DNA from: DAOUBA01 sp034432855
GTDB taxonomy: Bacteria; Chloroflexota; Anaerolineae; B4-G1
Direction: 5' to 3'
DNA: 27,997 nt
NCBI GenBank assembly: GCA_034432855.1
Contig: DAOUBA010000105.1
Location: 1-27,997, forward strand
A model generated the notes under the pieces. It worked only from the letters and a program-made list of their open reading frames with translations, had not been told where the DNA came from and made no database searches. Positions 17,413 through 27,781 of the stretch are shown here, piece by piece; the stretch's first letter is position 1, and each line of letters begins with the position of its first letter. A program made the position numbers and the translations under genes.

Positions 17413-18603
17413 ATGCAACGCTTCCTAACATTCGGTTTGAACGACGATTTCTCAGAAGACATGCTCGCCGCCAAGATTACTGGGCCGGTCTATATTGACG
17501 ATACGACACTGCGGGACGGCGAGCAGACGGCGGGCGTGGTCTTTGCCAATGAGGAAAAGATCAACATCGCCCGCATGCTCGCCCGCCTGGGCGTTCACCA
17601 GATCGAAGTGGGCATTCCCGCGATGGGCGGCGACGAGAAGGAGACAATCAAGCGGATCGTAGACCTCAATCTGCCGACCAGTATCCTGGCGTGGAACCGC
17701 GCCGTGGTGAGCGACGTGCAGCACTCGCTCGACTGCGGCGTCCAGGCCGTTGCCGTCTCGATCTCGGCCTCGGACATCCACATTGAGCACAAACTGATGA
17801 AGGACCGTCAGTGGGTGTTGGACTCGGTGAAGCGGTCTGCCGAGTTCGCCAAGAGCCACGACCTGTACGTCTCGGTCAACGCCGAAGACGCCTCGCGGGC
17901 CGACCCCGACTTTCTCGTCCAGTTCGCCCGCGCGGCCAAAGAGGCCGGCGCCGACCGCGTCAGATACTGCGACACGGTGGGCATCCTCGACCCCTTCGAG
18001 ACCTACAGGCGCGTCAAGGCGCTGATCGAAGAAGGCGGCCTGCCGGTCGAGATGCATACGCACAATGACTTTGGTATGGCTACAGCCAACGCCGTCGCGG
18101 GCCTGAAAGCCGGCGCCACCTACGTCAACACCACCGTGAACGGCCTGGGCGAACGCGCCGGCAACGCCTCGCTCGAAGAACTGGTGATGGCACTCGAATA
18201 CTGCGAGGGCGTCAAGTTGGGGATCCGCACCTCGCTCTTCCGCGACCTCTCGGAGTACGTCGCCATCGCCTCAGGACGCACGCTGCCGGCCTGGAAGACG
18301 GTGGTAGGCAGCGGCCTCTTCGTCTACGAATCCGAGGGACGCGCCAGTGGCGTTGTGCGCGACCCGTCGGTCTATGAGGTCTTTTTGCCCGGCGAGGTCG
18401 GATTGATGCGGCGCTTTAACGTAGGCAAGTACTCCGGCCCCAGCGCGGTATATCAGAAACTCCGCGAGCATGGCTACCATCCCACCGAAGAAGAGGTGCG
18501 CAAATTGGTGCCGATCCTGAGAACGCGCTCCATCGCCCTCAAACGCTCACTGTTCGACAACGAAGTCATAGAGGAATACATCGCCCTGCAGGAGAGGAGA
18601 TAG
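17413..18603 (+). CDS. Homocitrate synthase/NifV-family protein with altered C-terminal histidines
   Basis: A 396-residue HMGL-like acyltransferase. The TIM-barrel signatures are intact: DDTTLRDGEQTAGV (29-42) and the metal site EMHTHNDFG (213-221), and TVNGLGERAGNASLEE is strongly NifV-like. The C-terminal subdomain differs: where homocitrate and isopropylmalate synthases have HESGIHxDG, this protein reads YESEGRASG (305-313), and GKHSG is GKYSG (338-342). It therefore lacks three conserved histidines. There is no LeuA-type regulatory domain. It sits directly before a second, canonical family member. Possible roles are a Re-citrate-synthase-like or other acetyl-CoA condensing enzyme, or a partner subunit. 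The name homocitrate synthase is by family only. Confidence 0.75.
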   Translation: MQRFLTFGLNDDFSEDMLAAKITGPVYIDDTTLRDGEQTAGVVFANEEKINIARMLARLGVHQIEVGIPAMGGDEKETIKRIVDLNLPTSILAWNRAVVSDVQHSLDCGVQAVAVSISASDIHIEHKLMKDRQWVLDSVKRSAEFAKSHDLYVSVNAEDASRADPDFLVQFARAAKEAGADRVRYCDTVGILDPFETYRRVKALIEEGGLPVEMHTHNDFGMATANAVAGLKAGATYVNTTVNGLGERAGNASLEELVMALEYCEGVKLGIRTSLFRDLSEYVAIASGRTLPAWKTVVGSGLFVYESEGRASGVVRDPSVYEVFLPGEVGLMRRFNVGKYSGPSAVYQKLREHGYHPTEEEVRKLVPILRTRSIALKRSLFDNEVIEEYIALQERR

Positions 18604-18608
18604 TAGAC

Positions 18609-19799
18609 ATGGCCGAGGAACCCCAAATCCGCTTTATGGACATCACCCTGCGCGACGGCGAGCAGGCGGTCGGCGTGATCTTTACCCGGCGCGAGAAAGC
18701 GCAGATCGCCGCCCTGCTGGCCGAGATCGGCGTTGATGCAGTCGAGGCCGGTTTCCCGGCGCTGGGCCCGGAGGAGAAGGATTGCGTCAGGGCTGTGGTG
18801 GACGCCGGGATCAAGGTACGCAAAGACGGCAATCCCACACAACCCCTGGAGGTATACGGTTTTGCACGCGCACGCAAGGAAGACGTGAGCGATGCCGCCG
18901 AATGCGGCGTCCACGGCGTCGTCATCTCCATCTCCACGTCCGACATTCACATCGAGCGCCGTTTCAACCGCACACGGGCCTGGGTGCTCGATCAGGCCAC
19001 TGTCGCCGCAGAAGAGGCCCGGCGGCACAACCTGACCTTCACCGTGAGCGCAGAGGATGCTTCCCGCACCGATATGGCCTTTCTCATCGAATTTTACCGC
19101 AACGCCGAGAAATTGGGCGCCAGGATGGTGCGCTATTGCGACTCTTTGGGCATAGATGACCCATTCACGGCCTACCGGCGCATCAAGCAAATCCGGCAGG
19201 CCATCTCCATCCCCATCGAAATGCACGCACACAACGATTTCGGGATGGCGACGGCCAACGTGCTGGCCGGGTTGCGTGCCGGAGCGACCTCGGTCGCCGC
19301 CTCCATCGGCGGGTTGGGCGAACGCGCCGGCAACTCGCCATTCGAGGAAGTGGTGATGGCGCTCAAACACCCGCACGGCATAGACCCGCACATTGACACC
19401 ACGCGTTTCCGCGAAGTGGCCGAATACGTGGCCGGAGCCAGCCAGCGCGCCATCCCGATCTGGAAGGCGATCATCGGCACCAACGTCTTCGCCCACGAAT
19501 CGGGCATCCACGCCGACGGCATCCTCAAGAACCCTGCCAACTATGAAGCGTTCAGCCCGGAGGCAGTCGGCCTGGAGCGGCAGATGATCATCGGCAAACA
19601 CTCGGGCTCCAACGCCATTATGCACAAGTTCAACACCGAGTTCGGCATCGAGATTGACCACGAGACGGCGAACAAGATTCTGGAGCGGGTGCGGGCGACG
19701 GCGGTGGAACTGAAGCGGCCGCTCTTTGACAAGGAATTGATGCTCCTGTACAAAGAGATCACCGGCACGACCGAGGAATGGAGCGAGGCGCCGTGGTGA
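18609..19799 (+). CDS. Homocitrate synthase (canonical)
   Basis: A 396-residue enzyme condensing acetyl-CoA with 2-oxoglutarate to homocitrate, the entry to the aminoadipate route of lysine. It has FMDITLRDGEQAVGV (9-23), metal-binding EMHAHNDFG (204-212), HESGIHADG (296-304) and GKHSG (329-333), all complete. It lacks the C-terminal regulatory domain of LeuA, which fits homocitrate synthase better than isopropylmalate synthase, as does its place among lysW genes. A five-base gap separates it from the preceding paralogue. Its stop is followed at once by a B-family hairpin repeat. Substrate specificity is inferred from context and not proven. Confidence 0.85.
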   Translation: MAEEPQIRFMDITLRDGEQAVGVIFTRREKAQIAALLAEIGVDAVEAGFPALGPEEKDCVRAVVDAGIKVRKDGNPTQPLEVYGFARARKEDVSDAAECGVHGVVISISTSDIHIERRFNRTRAWVLDQATVAAEEARRHNLTFTVSAEDASRTDMAFLIEFYRNAEKLGARMVRYCDSLGIDDPFTAYRRIKQIRQAISIPIEMHAHNDFGMATANVLAGLRAGATSVAASIGGLGERAGNSPFEEVVMALKHPHGIDPHIDTTRFREVAEYVAGASQRAIPIWKAIIGTNVFAHESGIHADGILKNPANYEAFSPEAVGLERQMIIGKHSGSNAIMHKFNTEFGIEIDHETANKILERVRATAVELKRPLFDKELMLLYKEITGTTEEWSEAPW

Positions 19800-19844
19800 C
19801 GTGAAACGTGATGCGTGACACATGACAACAGATCACGCATCACG
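19800..19844. repeat. Perfect 12-bp inverted repeat before lysJ (CACGCAT family)
   Basis: CGTGATGCGTGA (19807-19818) is the exact complement of TCACGCATCACG (19833-19844), with a 14-base loop. The array starts directly at the stop of the preceding gene (TGACGTGAAACG) and ends nine bases before the lysJ ribosome-binding site. Confidence 0.9.
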
Positions 19845-19862
19845 AAACCAAGTAGGAGTAAC

Positions 19863-21029
19863 ATGCTGACAACAGAGGAGATCATCGCCCTCGAGGATCG
19901 CTACGACTGCGGCGTGTATCCGATGCAACCGATCGCGCTGGTACGCGGGCAGGGGACACGGCTGTGGGATGCCGAGGGGCGCGAGTACATTGATTGTATG
20001 GCCGGGCACGGCGTCGCCAACGTCGGCCACGCCAACCCGGCGGTCAATCAGGCCATCCGGGAACAAATCGAGCGGCTGATCATTTGCCACGGCGCGGTCT
20101 ATAATGACCAACGCGCCCTGTTGCTGCAAAAGCTCGTCGCCATTGCCCCGCCCGGAACGGAGCGGGCGTTTTTGTGCAACTCGGGCAGCGAGGCGGTGGA
20201 AGCCGCATTAAAGTTTGCCCGGCTGGCCACGGGCCGCACAAAGATCGTCGCCGCGATGCGCAGCTTTCACGGGCGCACCTTCGGCGCACTCTCGGCCACC
20301 TGGCGCAAAGAATACCGCGAGCCGTTCGAGCCGCTCGTGCCGGGATTCGAGTTCGTGCCTTACAACAAGATCGAGCGCATGCAGGAGGCCGTCACCGAAG
20401 AGACCGCCGCCGTCATCCTGGAGGTCGTGCAGGGCGAGGGCGGCATCCACGTCGGCAACCCCGATTACCTGCGCGGTGTGCAGACGCTGTGCCACGAAAG
20501 GGGTACGATCTTCATCGTGGATGAGGTGCAAACCGGCTTTGGACGCACGGGCAGGATGTTTGCCTGCGAGCACTATGATCTGCGCCCCGATCTGATGTGC
20601 GTGTCCAAGAGCATCGCCGGGGGGCTGCCGATGGGCGCTGTCTTGATCGGCACGCGTGTGGGGGAACTGCCCAAGCGCGTGCATGGCAACACCTTCGGCG
20701 GCAATCCACTCTGCTGTGCAGCGGCACTGGCAGCCATCGGCTACATCGAATCCGAGAACCTGCCGCAACGGGCAGCGGAACGGGGGGCGCAACTCCTGAC
20801 CGGCCTACGGGCCATCCAATCGCCGCGCATCCGTGAGGTACGGGGCTTGGGGCTGATGGCGGCCATCGAACTCAAAGAGCCGGCCGGGCCGTATCTGGCA
20901 GCTCTGGCCGAGCGGGGTGTGCTGGCGCTGTCGGCCGGGCCGACGGTAATCCGCTTCCTGCCACCGCTGGTCATCAGCGCGAAGGAAATAGAGATAGTGG
21001 TGGAAAAGACAGCGGAAGTGTTGGGGTGA
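19863..21029 (+). CDS. lysJ: LysW-aminoadipate/ornithine semialdehyde aminotransferase (LysJ, ArgD family)
   Basis: A 388-residue class III PLP aminotransferase that converts the LysW-bound semialdehyde to LysW-lysine or LysW-ornithine, using glutamate. It has NSGSEAVEAALKFAR (106-120), the PLP aspartate in IVDEVQTGFGRTG (D220) and the Schiff-base lysine K249 in SKSIAGGLPMG. Upstream in-frame ATG at 19815 would add 16 repeat-derived residues. I chose 19863 because AGGAG lies six bases before it and homology starts there. The next step, release from LysW by LysK, is not encoded in the window. Confidence 0.95.
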   Translation: MLTTEEIIALEDRYDCGVYPMQPIALVRGQGTRLWDAEGREYIDCMAGHGVANVGHANPAVNQAIREQIERLIICHGAVYNDQRALLLQKLVAIAPPGTERAFLCNSGSEAVEAALKFARLATGRTKIVAAMRSFHGRTFGALSATWRKEYREPFEPLVPGFEFVPYNKIERMQEAVTEETAAVILEVVQGEGGIHVGNPDYLRGVQTLCHERGTIFIVDEVQTGFGRTGRMFACEHYDLRPDLMCVSKSIAGGLPMGAVLIGTRVGELPKRVHGNTFGGNPLCCAAALAAIGYIESENLPQRAAERGAQLLTGLRAIQSPRIREVRGLGLMAAIELKEPAGPYLAALAERGVLALSAGPTVIRFLPPLVISAKEIEIVVEKTAEVLG

Positions 21030-21032
21030 GGC

Positions 21033-21090
21033 GTGAAACGTGATGCGTGAAACGTGAGACAGATTTCACGTATCACGTATTACGTTTCAC
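21033..21090. repeat. 25-bp inverted repeat at the lysJ-methyltransferase junction (CACG family)
   Basis: The left arm 21033-21057 (GTGAAACGTGATGCGTGAAA then CGTGA) pairs with the right arm 21066-21090 across 25 positions with only three mismatches, two of which are G-U in RNA. The loop is about eight bases. It occupies almost the whole gap between the lysJ stop and the GAGG of the next gene. Confidence 0.9.
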
Positions 21091-21106
21091 GGGCTGCGAG
21101 GATGTG

Positions 21107-21859
21107 ATGAGCACCGTAGATTGGCCACAATGGTTCGCACGATGGGAAGCGATGCAGAACTGCTACGTCCCCCACCGCCTGCACCGCTTCGACCTGATGC
21201 TGCGCCTGCCCGATCTGCCAACGGAAGGCGATGTGCACATTCTCGACCTGGGCTGCGGCTTGGGCTCCGTCGCGTTTCGCGCCCTGGGCCGCTACCCCCA
21301 CGCCCAGGTCATCGCCGTGGACTGGAACCCGGTGCTTCTCGACATGGGGCGGCGGATGGCAGAGGCGAAGGGAGAGAAGCGCATCCGTTTCATCCAGGCC
21401 GACATCCGCAGGCCCGACTGGTGGGCAGCATATGAGGAGGCATTCGACTTGGTGCTCTCGGCGAACGCGCTGCATTGGCTGAATGCGCCACATCTGGCAG
21501 AGGTCTATCAACGCATCTATCGGACACTCAAGCCTGGCGGTTGGTTCCTGAATTCGGATCACATCGCCAGCGACTATCCGGAGACGCAGGCGCGCTATCG
21601 GCAACTGCTGCAAGCACACCAGCGTGCGGCGCTCAATACGGCCAACGCCGACGACTGGGATGGCTTTTGGCAGGCGTTGAGCCGTGAGTTGGGCCAGAGC
21701 GACCTGTTGACACAGCACGACCAGGCGGAAATCTGGGAGGGGAGCGACGACGGGCAGCCACGCCAGTTCCACCTCGATGCGCTACGGGCAAGCGGCTTTC
21801 GACAGATCGAGTTCCACTGGCAGGAGATGGGGGAGGCGATCATCGGGGCGCGCAAGTAA
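21107..21859 (+). CDS. Class I SAM-dependent methyltransferase (in the lys/car run)
   Basis: A 250-residue protein with motif I ILDLGCGLG (45-53), acidic AVDWNP at the end of strand 2, LVLSANALHWLNAP in the motif IV region and RTLKPGGWFLNSDH, as in small-molecule methyltransferases of the trans-aconitate methyltransferase-like group. An upstream in-frame ATG at 21047 would translate a repeat; I chose 21107, with GAGG five bases upstream. The substrate is unknown. Lying between lysJ and carA it may act on an intermediate of this pathway, but it could equally be an unrelated passenger. Its TAA stop lies inside the first unit of the GCAAGTNN array. Confidence 0.85.
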   Translation: MSTVDWPQWFARWEAMQNCYVPHRLHRFDLMLRLPDLPTEGDVHILDLGCGLGSVAFRALGRYPHAQVIAVDWNPVLLDMGRRMAEAKGEKRIRFIQADIRRPDWWAAYEEAFDLVLSANALHWLNAPHLAEVYQRIYRTLKPGGWFLNSDHIASDYPETQARYRQLLQAHQRAALNTANADDWDGFWQALSRELGQSDLLTQHDQAEIWEGSDDGQPRQFHLDALRASGFRQIEFHWQEMGEAIIGARK

Positions 21860-21923
21860 GCAAGTATGCAAGTTTGCAAGTATGCAAGTAAGCAAGTTTG
21901 CAAGTATGCAAGTAAGCACGTTG
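21852..21923. repeat. GCAAGTNN array, eight exact units plus one degenerate
   Basis: Eight consecutive 8-mers of the form GCAAGTNN (NN = AA, AT, TT, AT, AA, TT, AT, AA) run from 21852 to 21915, then GCACGTTG. The first unit holds the stop codon of the methyltransferase. The array ends just before the GGGAAAGGA that serves carA. Unlike the other junctions this one has no inverted arm. Confidence 0.95.
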
Positions 21924-21944
21924 CACGGGAAAGGAAACCGCAAG

Positions 21945-23225
21945 ATGATGCAATCGCAGACGGCATTACTCGTTCTCGAAGACGGCACAGTGCTCTGGGG
22001 TCGGAGTCTGGGGCGGGCCGGTGAGACGTTCGGCGAGTTCGTCTTCAACACCGGTATGACCGGCTACCAGGAGGTGCTCACCGATCCATCCTACTATGGC
22101 CAGATCGTCGTGATGACTTATCCGGAGATCGGCATCTACGGGGTCAACCCCGAAGACGTGGAATCCGCGCGCATCCAGGTCGCCGGCTACGTCGTGCACC
22201 GTGCGGTGCGCCGGCCCTTCAACCAACGGGCGACACTCTCGTTCACCAAGTACCTGGAACAGGCCGGGATCGTCGCCATCGAAGGGGTGGACACCCGCAT
22301 GCTAACCCGCCACCTGCGCACGCAGGGCGCGATGCGCGGTGCCATCTCGACCGTTGACCTCGACCCACCTCACCTGATCGAGCGCGTGCGCCAGAGTCCG
22401 CAGATGCTGGGACGCAATCTGGCGCAGGAGGTCAGCCCATCGCAGGTCGGAGACTGCGGATTGCAAATTGCAAATTGCAAATTTCGTGTTGTGATGGTTG
22501 ATTGCGGGCGCAAGGAAAACATTGTGCGCGACCTGATGCACTACGGCTGCACCGTCACCGTTGTGCCGTACAACGCAGACATCCAGACGGTGCTCGATCT
22601 CCATCCAGACGGTGTCTTTTTCTCCAACGGCCCCGGCGACCCCGACCCACTGGACGCGACGATCAGATTGGCGCGCAGCGTGCTGGAGCGGCGGATCCCA
22701 TTCGCGGGCATCTGTCTGGGGCATCAAATCCTGGGGCTGGCGCTGGGCGGGCGGACGTACAAAATGCGCTTCGGTCACCGGGGGATCAATCATCCCGTGC
22801 GCGATTTTCGCGCCGAACGCATTCTCATCACCACGCAGAATCACGGCTTTGCGGTGGACCCGACGAGTCTGGGAATCGCGTGGGAGCCGCTGGACACCGC
22901 ATTTGAGCCTGCACGGCCAGAAGTGTTGGCAAGTTTGCAAGTTTGCAAGTCTGCAAGTCTGCAAGTCACGCATCACGCATCACGCATCACGCATCACGTC
23001 ACGATGGCTGAACTCTTACCCCAGGAGTTCCTGATCGGCGAAAGCCCGCTCGGATTCGGCAAAGTCGAGATTACGCATCTCTCGCTCAACGACGGGACGC
23101 TGGAGGGAATGAGGCTTCTGGACCTGCCGGCCGTTTCGGTGCAGTACCATCCCGAGGCGGCGCCGGGGCCACACGACGCCAAACCGTTCTTTGAAGAGTT
23201 CGTGGAGTTGATGGAGAGCAAGTAG
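21945..23225 (+). CDS. carA: Carbamoyl-phosphate synthase small subunit (with repeat-derived insertions)
   Basis: A 426-residue glutaminase subunit that passes ammonia to CarB for carbamoyl phosphate. The N-terminal domain begins ALLVLEDGTVLWGRSLG. The class I amidotransferase triad is C257 (GICLGHQ), H402 and E404 (VQYHPEAAPGPHD). I start at the ATG at 21945, with AAGGA nine bases upstream; an earlier in-frame ATG would overlap the previous gene and translate the 8-mer array. The protein is about 40-60 residues longer than usual. Two extra stretches coincide with repeats: residues about 166-180 in the interdomain linker (ATTGCAA words) and about 311-374 before VEITHLSLNDG (GCAAGTNN and CACGCAT words encode 329-352). 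The frame stays open, so the enzyme may still work. Confidence 0.95.
   Translation: MMQSQTALLVLEDGTVLWGRSLGRAGETFGEFVFNTGMTGYQEVLTDPSYYGQIVVMTYPEIGIYGVNPEDVESARIQVAGYVVHRAVRRPFNQRATLSFTKYLEQAGIVAIEGVDTRMLTRHLRTQGAMRGAISTVDLDPPHLIERVRQSPQMLGRNLAQEVSPSQVGDCGLQIANCKFRVVMVDCGRKENIVRDLMHYGCTVTVVPYNADIQTVLDLHPDGVFFSNGPGDPDPLDATIRLARSVLERRIPFAGICLGHQILGLALGGRTYKMRFGHRGINHPVRDFRAERILITTQNHGFAVDPTSLGIAWEPLDTAFEPARPEVLASLQVCKSASLQVTHHASRITHHVTMAELLPQEFLIGESPLGFGKVEITHLSLNDGTLEGMRLLDLPAVSVQYHPEAAPGPHDAKPFFEEFVELMESK
22460..22480. repeat. Three tandem ATTGCAA units inside carA
   Basis: A perfect three-fold 7-mer at the linker between the N-terminal and amidotransferase domains of CarA. It is translated as part of CGLQIANCKF, which is absent from the usual CarA linker. 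Confidence 0.85.
22929..23003. repeat. Composite GCAAGTNN (x5) and CACGCAT (x4) array inside carA
   Basis: Five 8-mers (22929-22968) run into four exact CACGCAT 7-mers (22967-22994) and then CACGTCACG. The same words occur in non-coding junctions elsewhere in the window. They are translated here as LQVCKSASLQVTHHASRITH within CarA. Confidence 0.95.
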
Positions 23226-23257
23226 GCAAGGATGCAGGTGGGCAAGGACGCAGGTAA
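23218..23257. repeat. Five degenerate GCAAGTNN units spanning the carA stop and the next gene's start
   Basis: Units GCAAGTAG, GCAAGGAT, GCAGGTGG, GCAAGGAC and GCAGGTAA have an exact 8-base period. The first holds the carA TAG. The second and third form the ATG of the PurM-like gene and its first nine codons. Confidence 0.85.
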
Positions 23258-24371
23258 ACTGACCTACGAGCAGGCGGGGGTGGATTACGGCAGGATTGAC
23301 CCGCTGAAGGTGATGGCGCAGAAGGCAGCACGGGAGACGGCCGGGAACCTGCTTGCCGTGAGATTTGCAGAGGTCGCGGCCAGCCGGGGCGAGTCGGCCT
23401 ATGTGATTGACGCGGGCGATTTCTACCTGGCTTCCGTCACCGAATGCCTGGGGACGAAGGCGTTGGTCGCCGACGAGATGCGCCGGGTCACGGATAAGGG
23501 CGCAGCGCCGCTGCGCTCCTACTATGACGCCATCGCCCAGGATACCATCGCCATGGCCGTCAACGACGTCATCACCGTCGGCGCCCGGCCATTGTGCATC
23601 CACGCTTACTGGGCCGTGGGCAGCGCGGATTGGTTCGACGACGAACAGCGCATGCGCGACCTGGTCGAGGGATGGCAGCGCACCTGCAACGCGATCGGCG
23701 TGGCCTGGGGCGGCGGCGAGACACCGAGCCTGGAGGGCGTGGTGGAGGAAGGCGCCATTGACCTGGCGGCCTCCTGCGTGGGCATCATCCGCCCCAAAGA
23801 GCGCCTGACCCTGGGGCGCGACCTGCGCCCTGGCGACGCCATCATCCTACTGGAAAGCAGCAGCATCCACGCCAACGGCGTCACGCTGGCGCGTAAACTG
23901 GCCGCGCGGCTGCCGCAGGGGTACACAACCCCCATTTCCGACGGGAGGCTGTACGGCGAGGCGCTGCTCGCTCCCACCATCATCTACTCACCCATCACCG
24001 AGGCGCTGTTCACGGCAGGCGTCACCATCCGTTACATGGCGAACATCACCGGCCACGGCTGGCGCAAACTGATGCGCCACCCCGGCGCGTTCACCTACCG
24101 CATCACCCAACTGCCGCCGGTACCCGCCGTGCTCCAGTTCATCGTCGAGCAGGCGTGCCTGACACCGCAGGAAGCCTACAGCAGCCTGAATATGGGCGCC
24201 GGATTCGCCGTGTTCGTCCCACCGCAGGACGCCGGGAAAGCAATCGAGATCGCCGTCCGGCGCGGCGTGCAGGCATACCACGCGGGGACTGTCGAAGAAG
24301 GCAAAAAACAGGTCGTTATCGAGCCACTGGAGGTGGTGTTCGAGGAAAAGAGCCTGGAACTGCGGGCGTAA
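23232..24371 (+). CDS. PurM-superfamily protein (AIR-synthase-like paralogue) between carA and carB
   Basis: A 379-residue protein with the PurM/HypE/SelD/ThiL ATP-dependent fold. It opens TYEQAGVDYG as PurM does. Key PurM motifs are present but changed: ECLGTKALVADEM (71-83) for the GVGTK loop, MAVNDVITVGARPL, GGGETPSLEG (160-169), ESSSIHANGVTLAR (208-221), ITGHGWRKL (272-280) where PurM usually has ITGGGL, and NMGAGF (320-325). The nucleotide-binding architecture is likely kept while the substrate may not be FGAM, so I do not call it purM. The N-terminal nine residues are repeat-encoded. ATG 23232 has no well-spaced ribosome-binding site; GTG 23238, with AAGGA five bases upstream, is an equally good start. 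Confidence 0.8.
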   Translation: MQVGKDAGKLTYEQAGVDYGRIDPLKVMAQKAARETAGNLLAVRFAEVAASRGESAYVIDAGDFYLASVTECLGTKALVADEMRRVTDKGAAPLRSYYDAIAQDTIAMAVNDVITVGARPLCIHAYWAVGSADWFDDEQRMRDLVEGWQRTCNAIGVAWGGGETPSLEGVVEEGAIDLAASCVGIIRPKERLTLGRDLRPGDAIILLESSSIHANGVTLARKLAARLPQGYTTPISDGRLYGEALLAPTIIYSPITEALFTAGVTIRYMANITGHGWRKLMRHPGAFTYRITQLPPVPAVLQFIVEQACLTPQEAYSSLNMGAGFAVFVPPQDAGKAIEIAVRRGVQAYHAGTVEEGKKQVVIEPLEVVFEEKSLELRA

Positions 24372-24412
24372 AATGTGACCTCACGCATCACGTTTTACGT
24401 TTCACGTTTTAC
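24368..24412. repeat. CACG-family repeat with hairpin potential before carB
   Basis: GTAAAATGTGA (24368-24378), which contains the stop of the PurM-like gene, can pair with TCACGTTTTAC (24402-24412) over 11 positions, one being G-U. Between them are CACGCATCACG and TTTTACG words. The carB ribosome-binding site AGGAG follows at once. Confidence 0.75.
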
Positions 24413-24424
24413 TAGGAGAACCTG

Positions 24425-27781
<3,357 letters not shown>

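Noticed and set aside
18609..19799. 2-isopropylmalate synthase (leuA) for the canonical family member
   Set aside because: It has no C-terminal regulatory domain and its context is lysW genes, so homocitrate synthase fits better. The call is by context and remains open to biochemical test.
18474..19823. A 449-residue minus-strand frame opposite the second homocitrate synthase
   Set aside because: It is antisense to an intact conserved gene and reads through repeats. It is a mirror of codon bias in the real gene.
21852..21923. GCAAGTNN array as a CRISPR array
   Set aside because: Units are 8 bases with no spacers, and no cas genes are near. It is a simple tandem array.
21777..21944. Upstream extension of carA from an ATG at 21777
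   Set aside because: It would overlap the methyltransferase by 80 bases and translate the 8-mer array. The ATG at 21945 has a proper ribosome-binding site and matches the CarA N-terminus.
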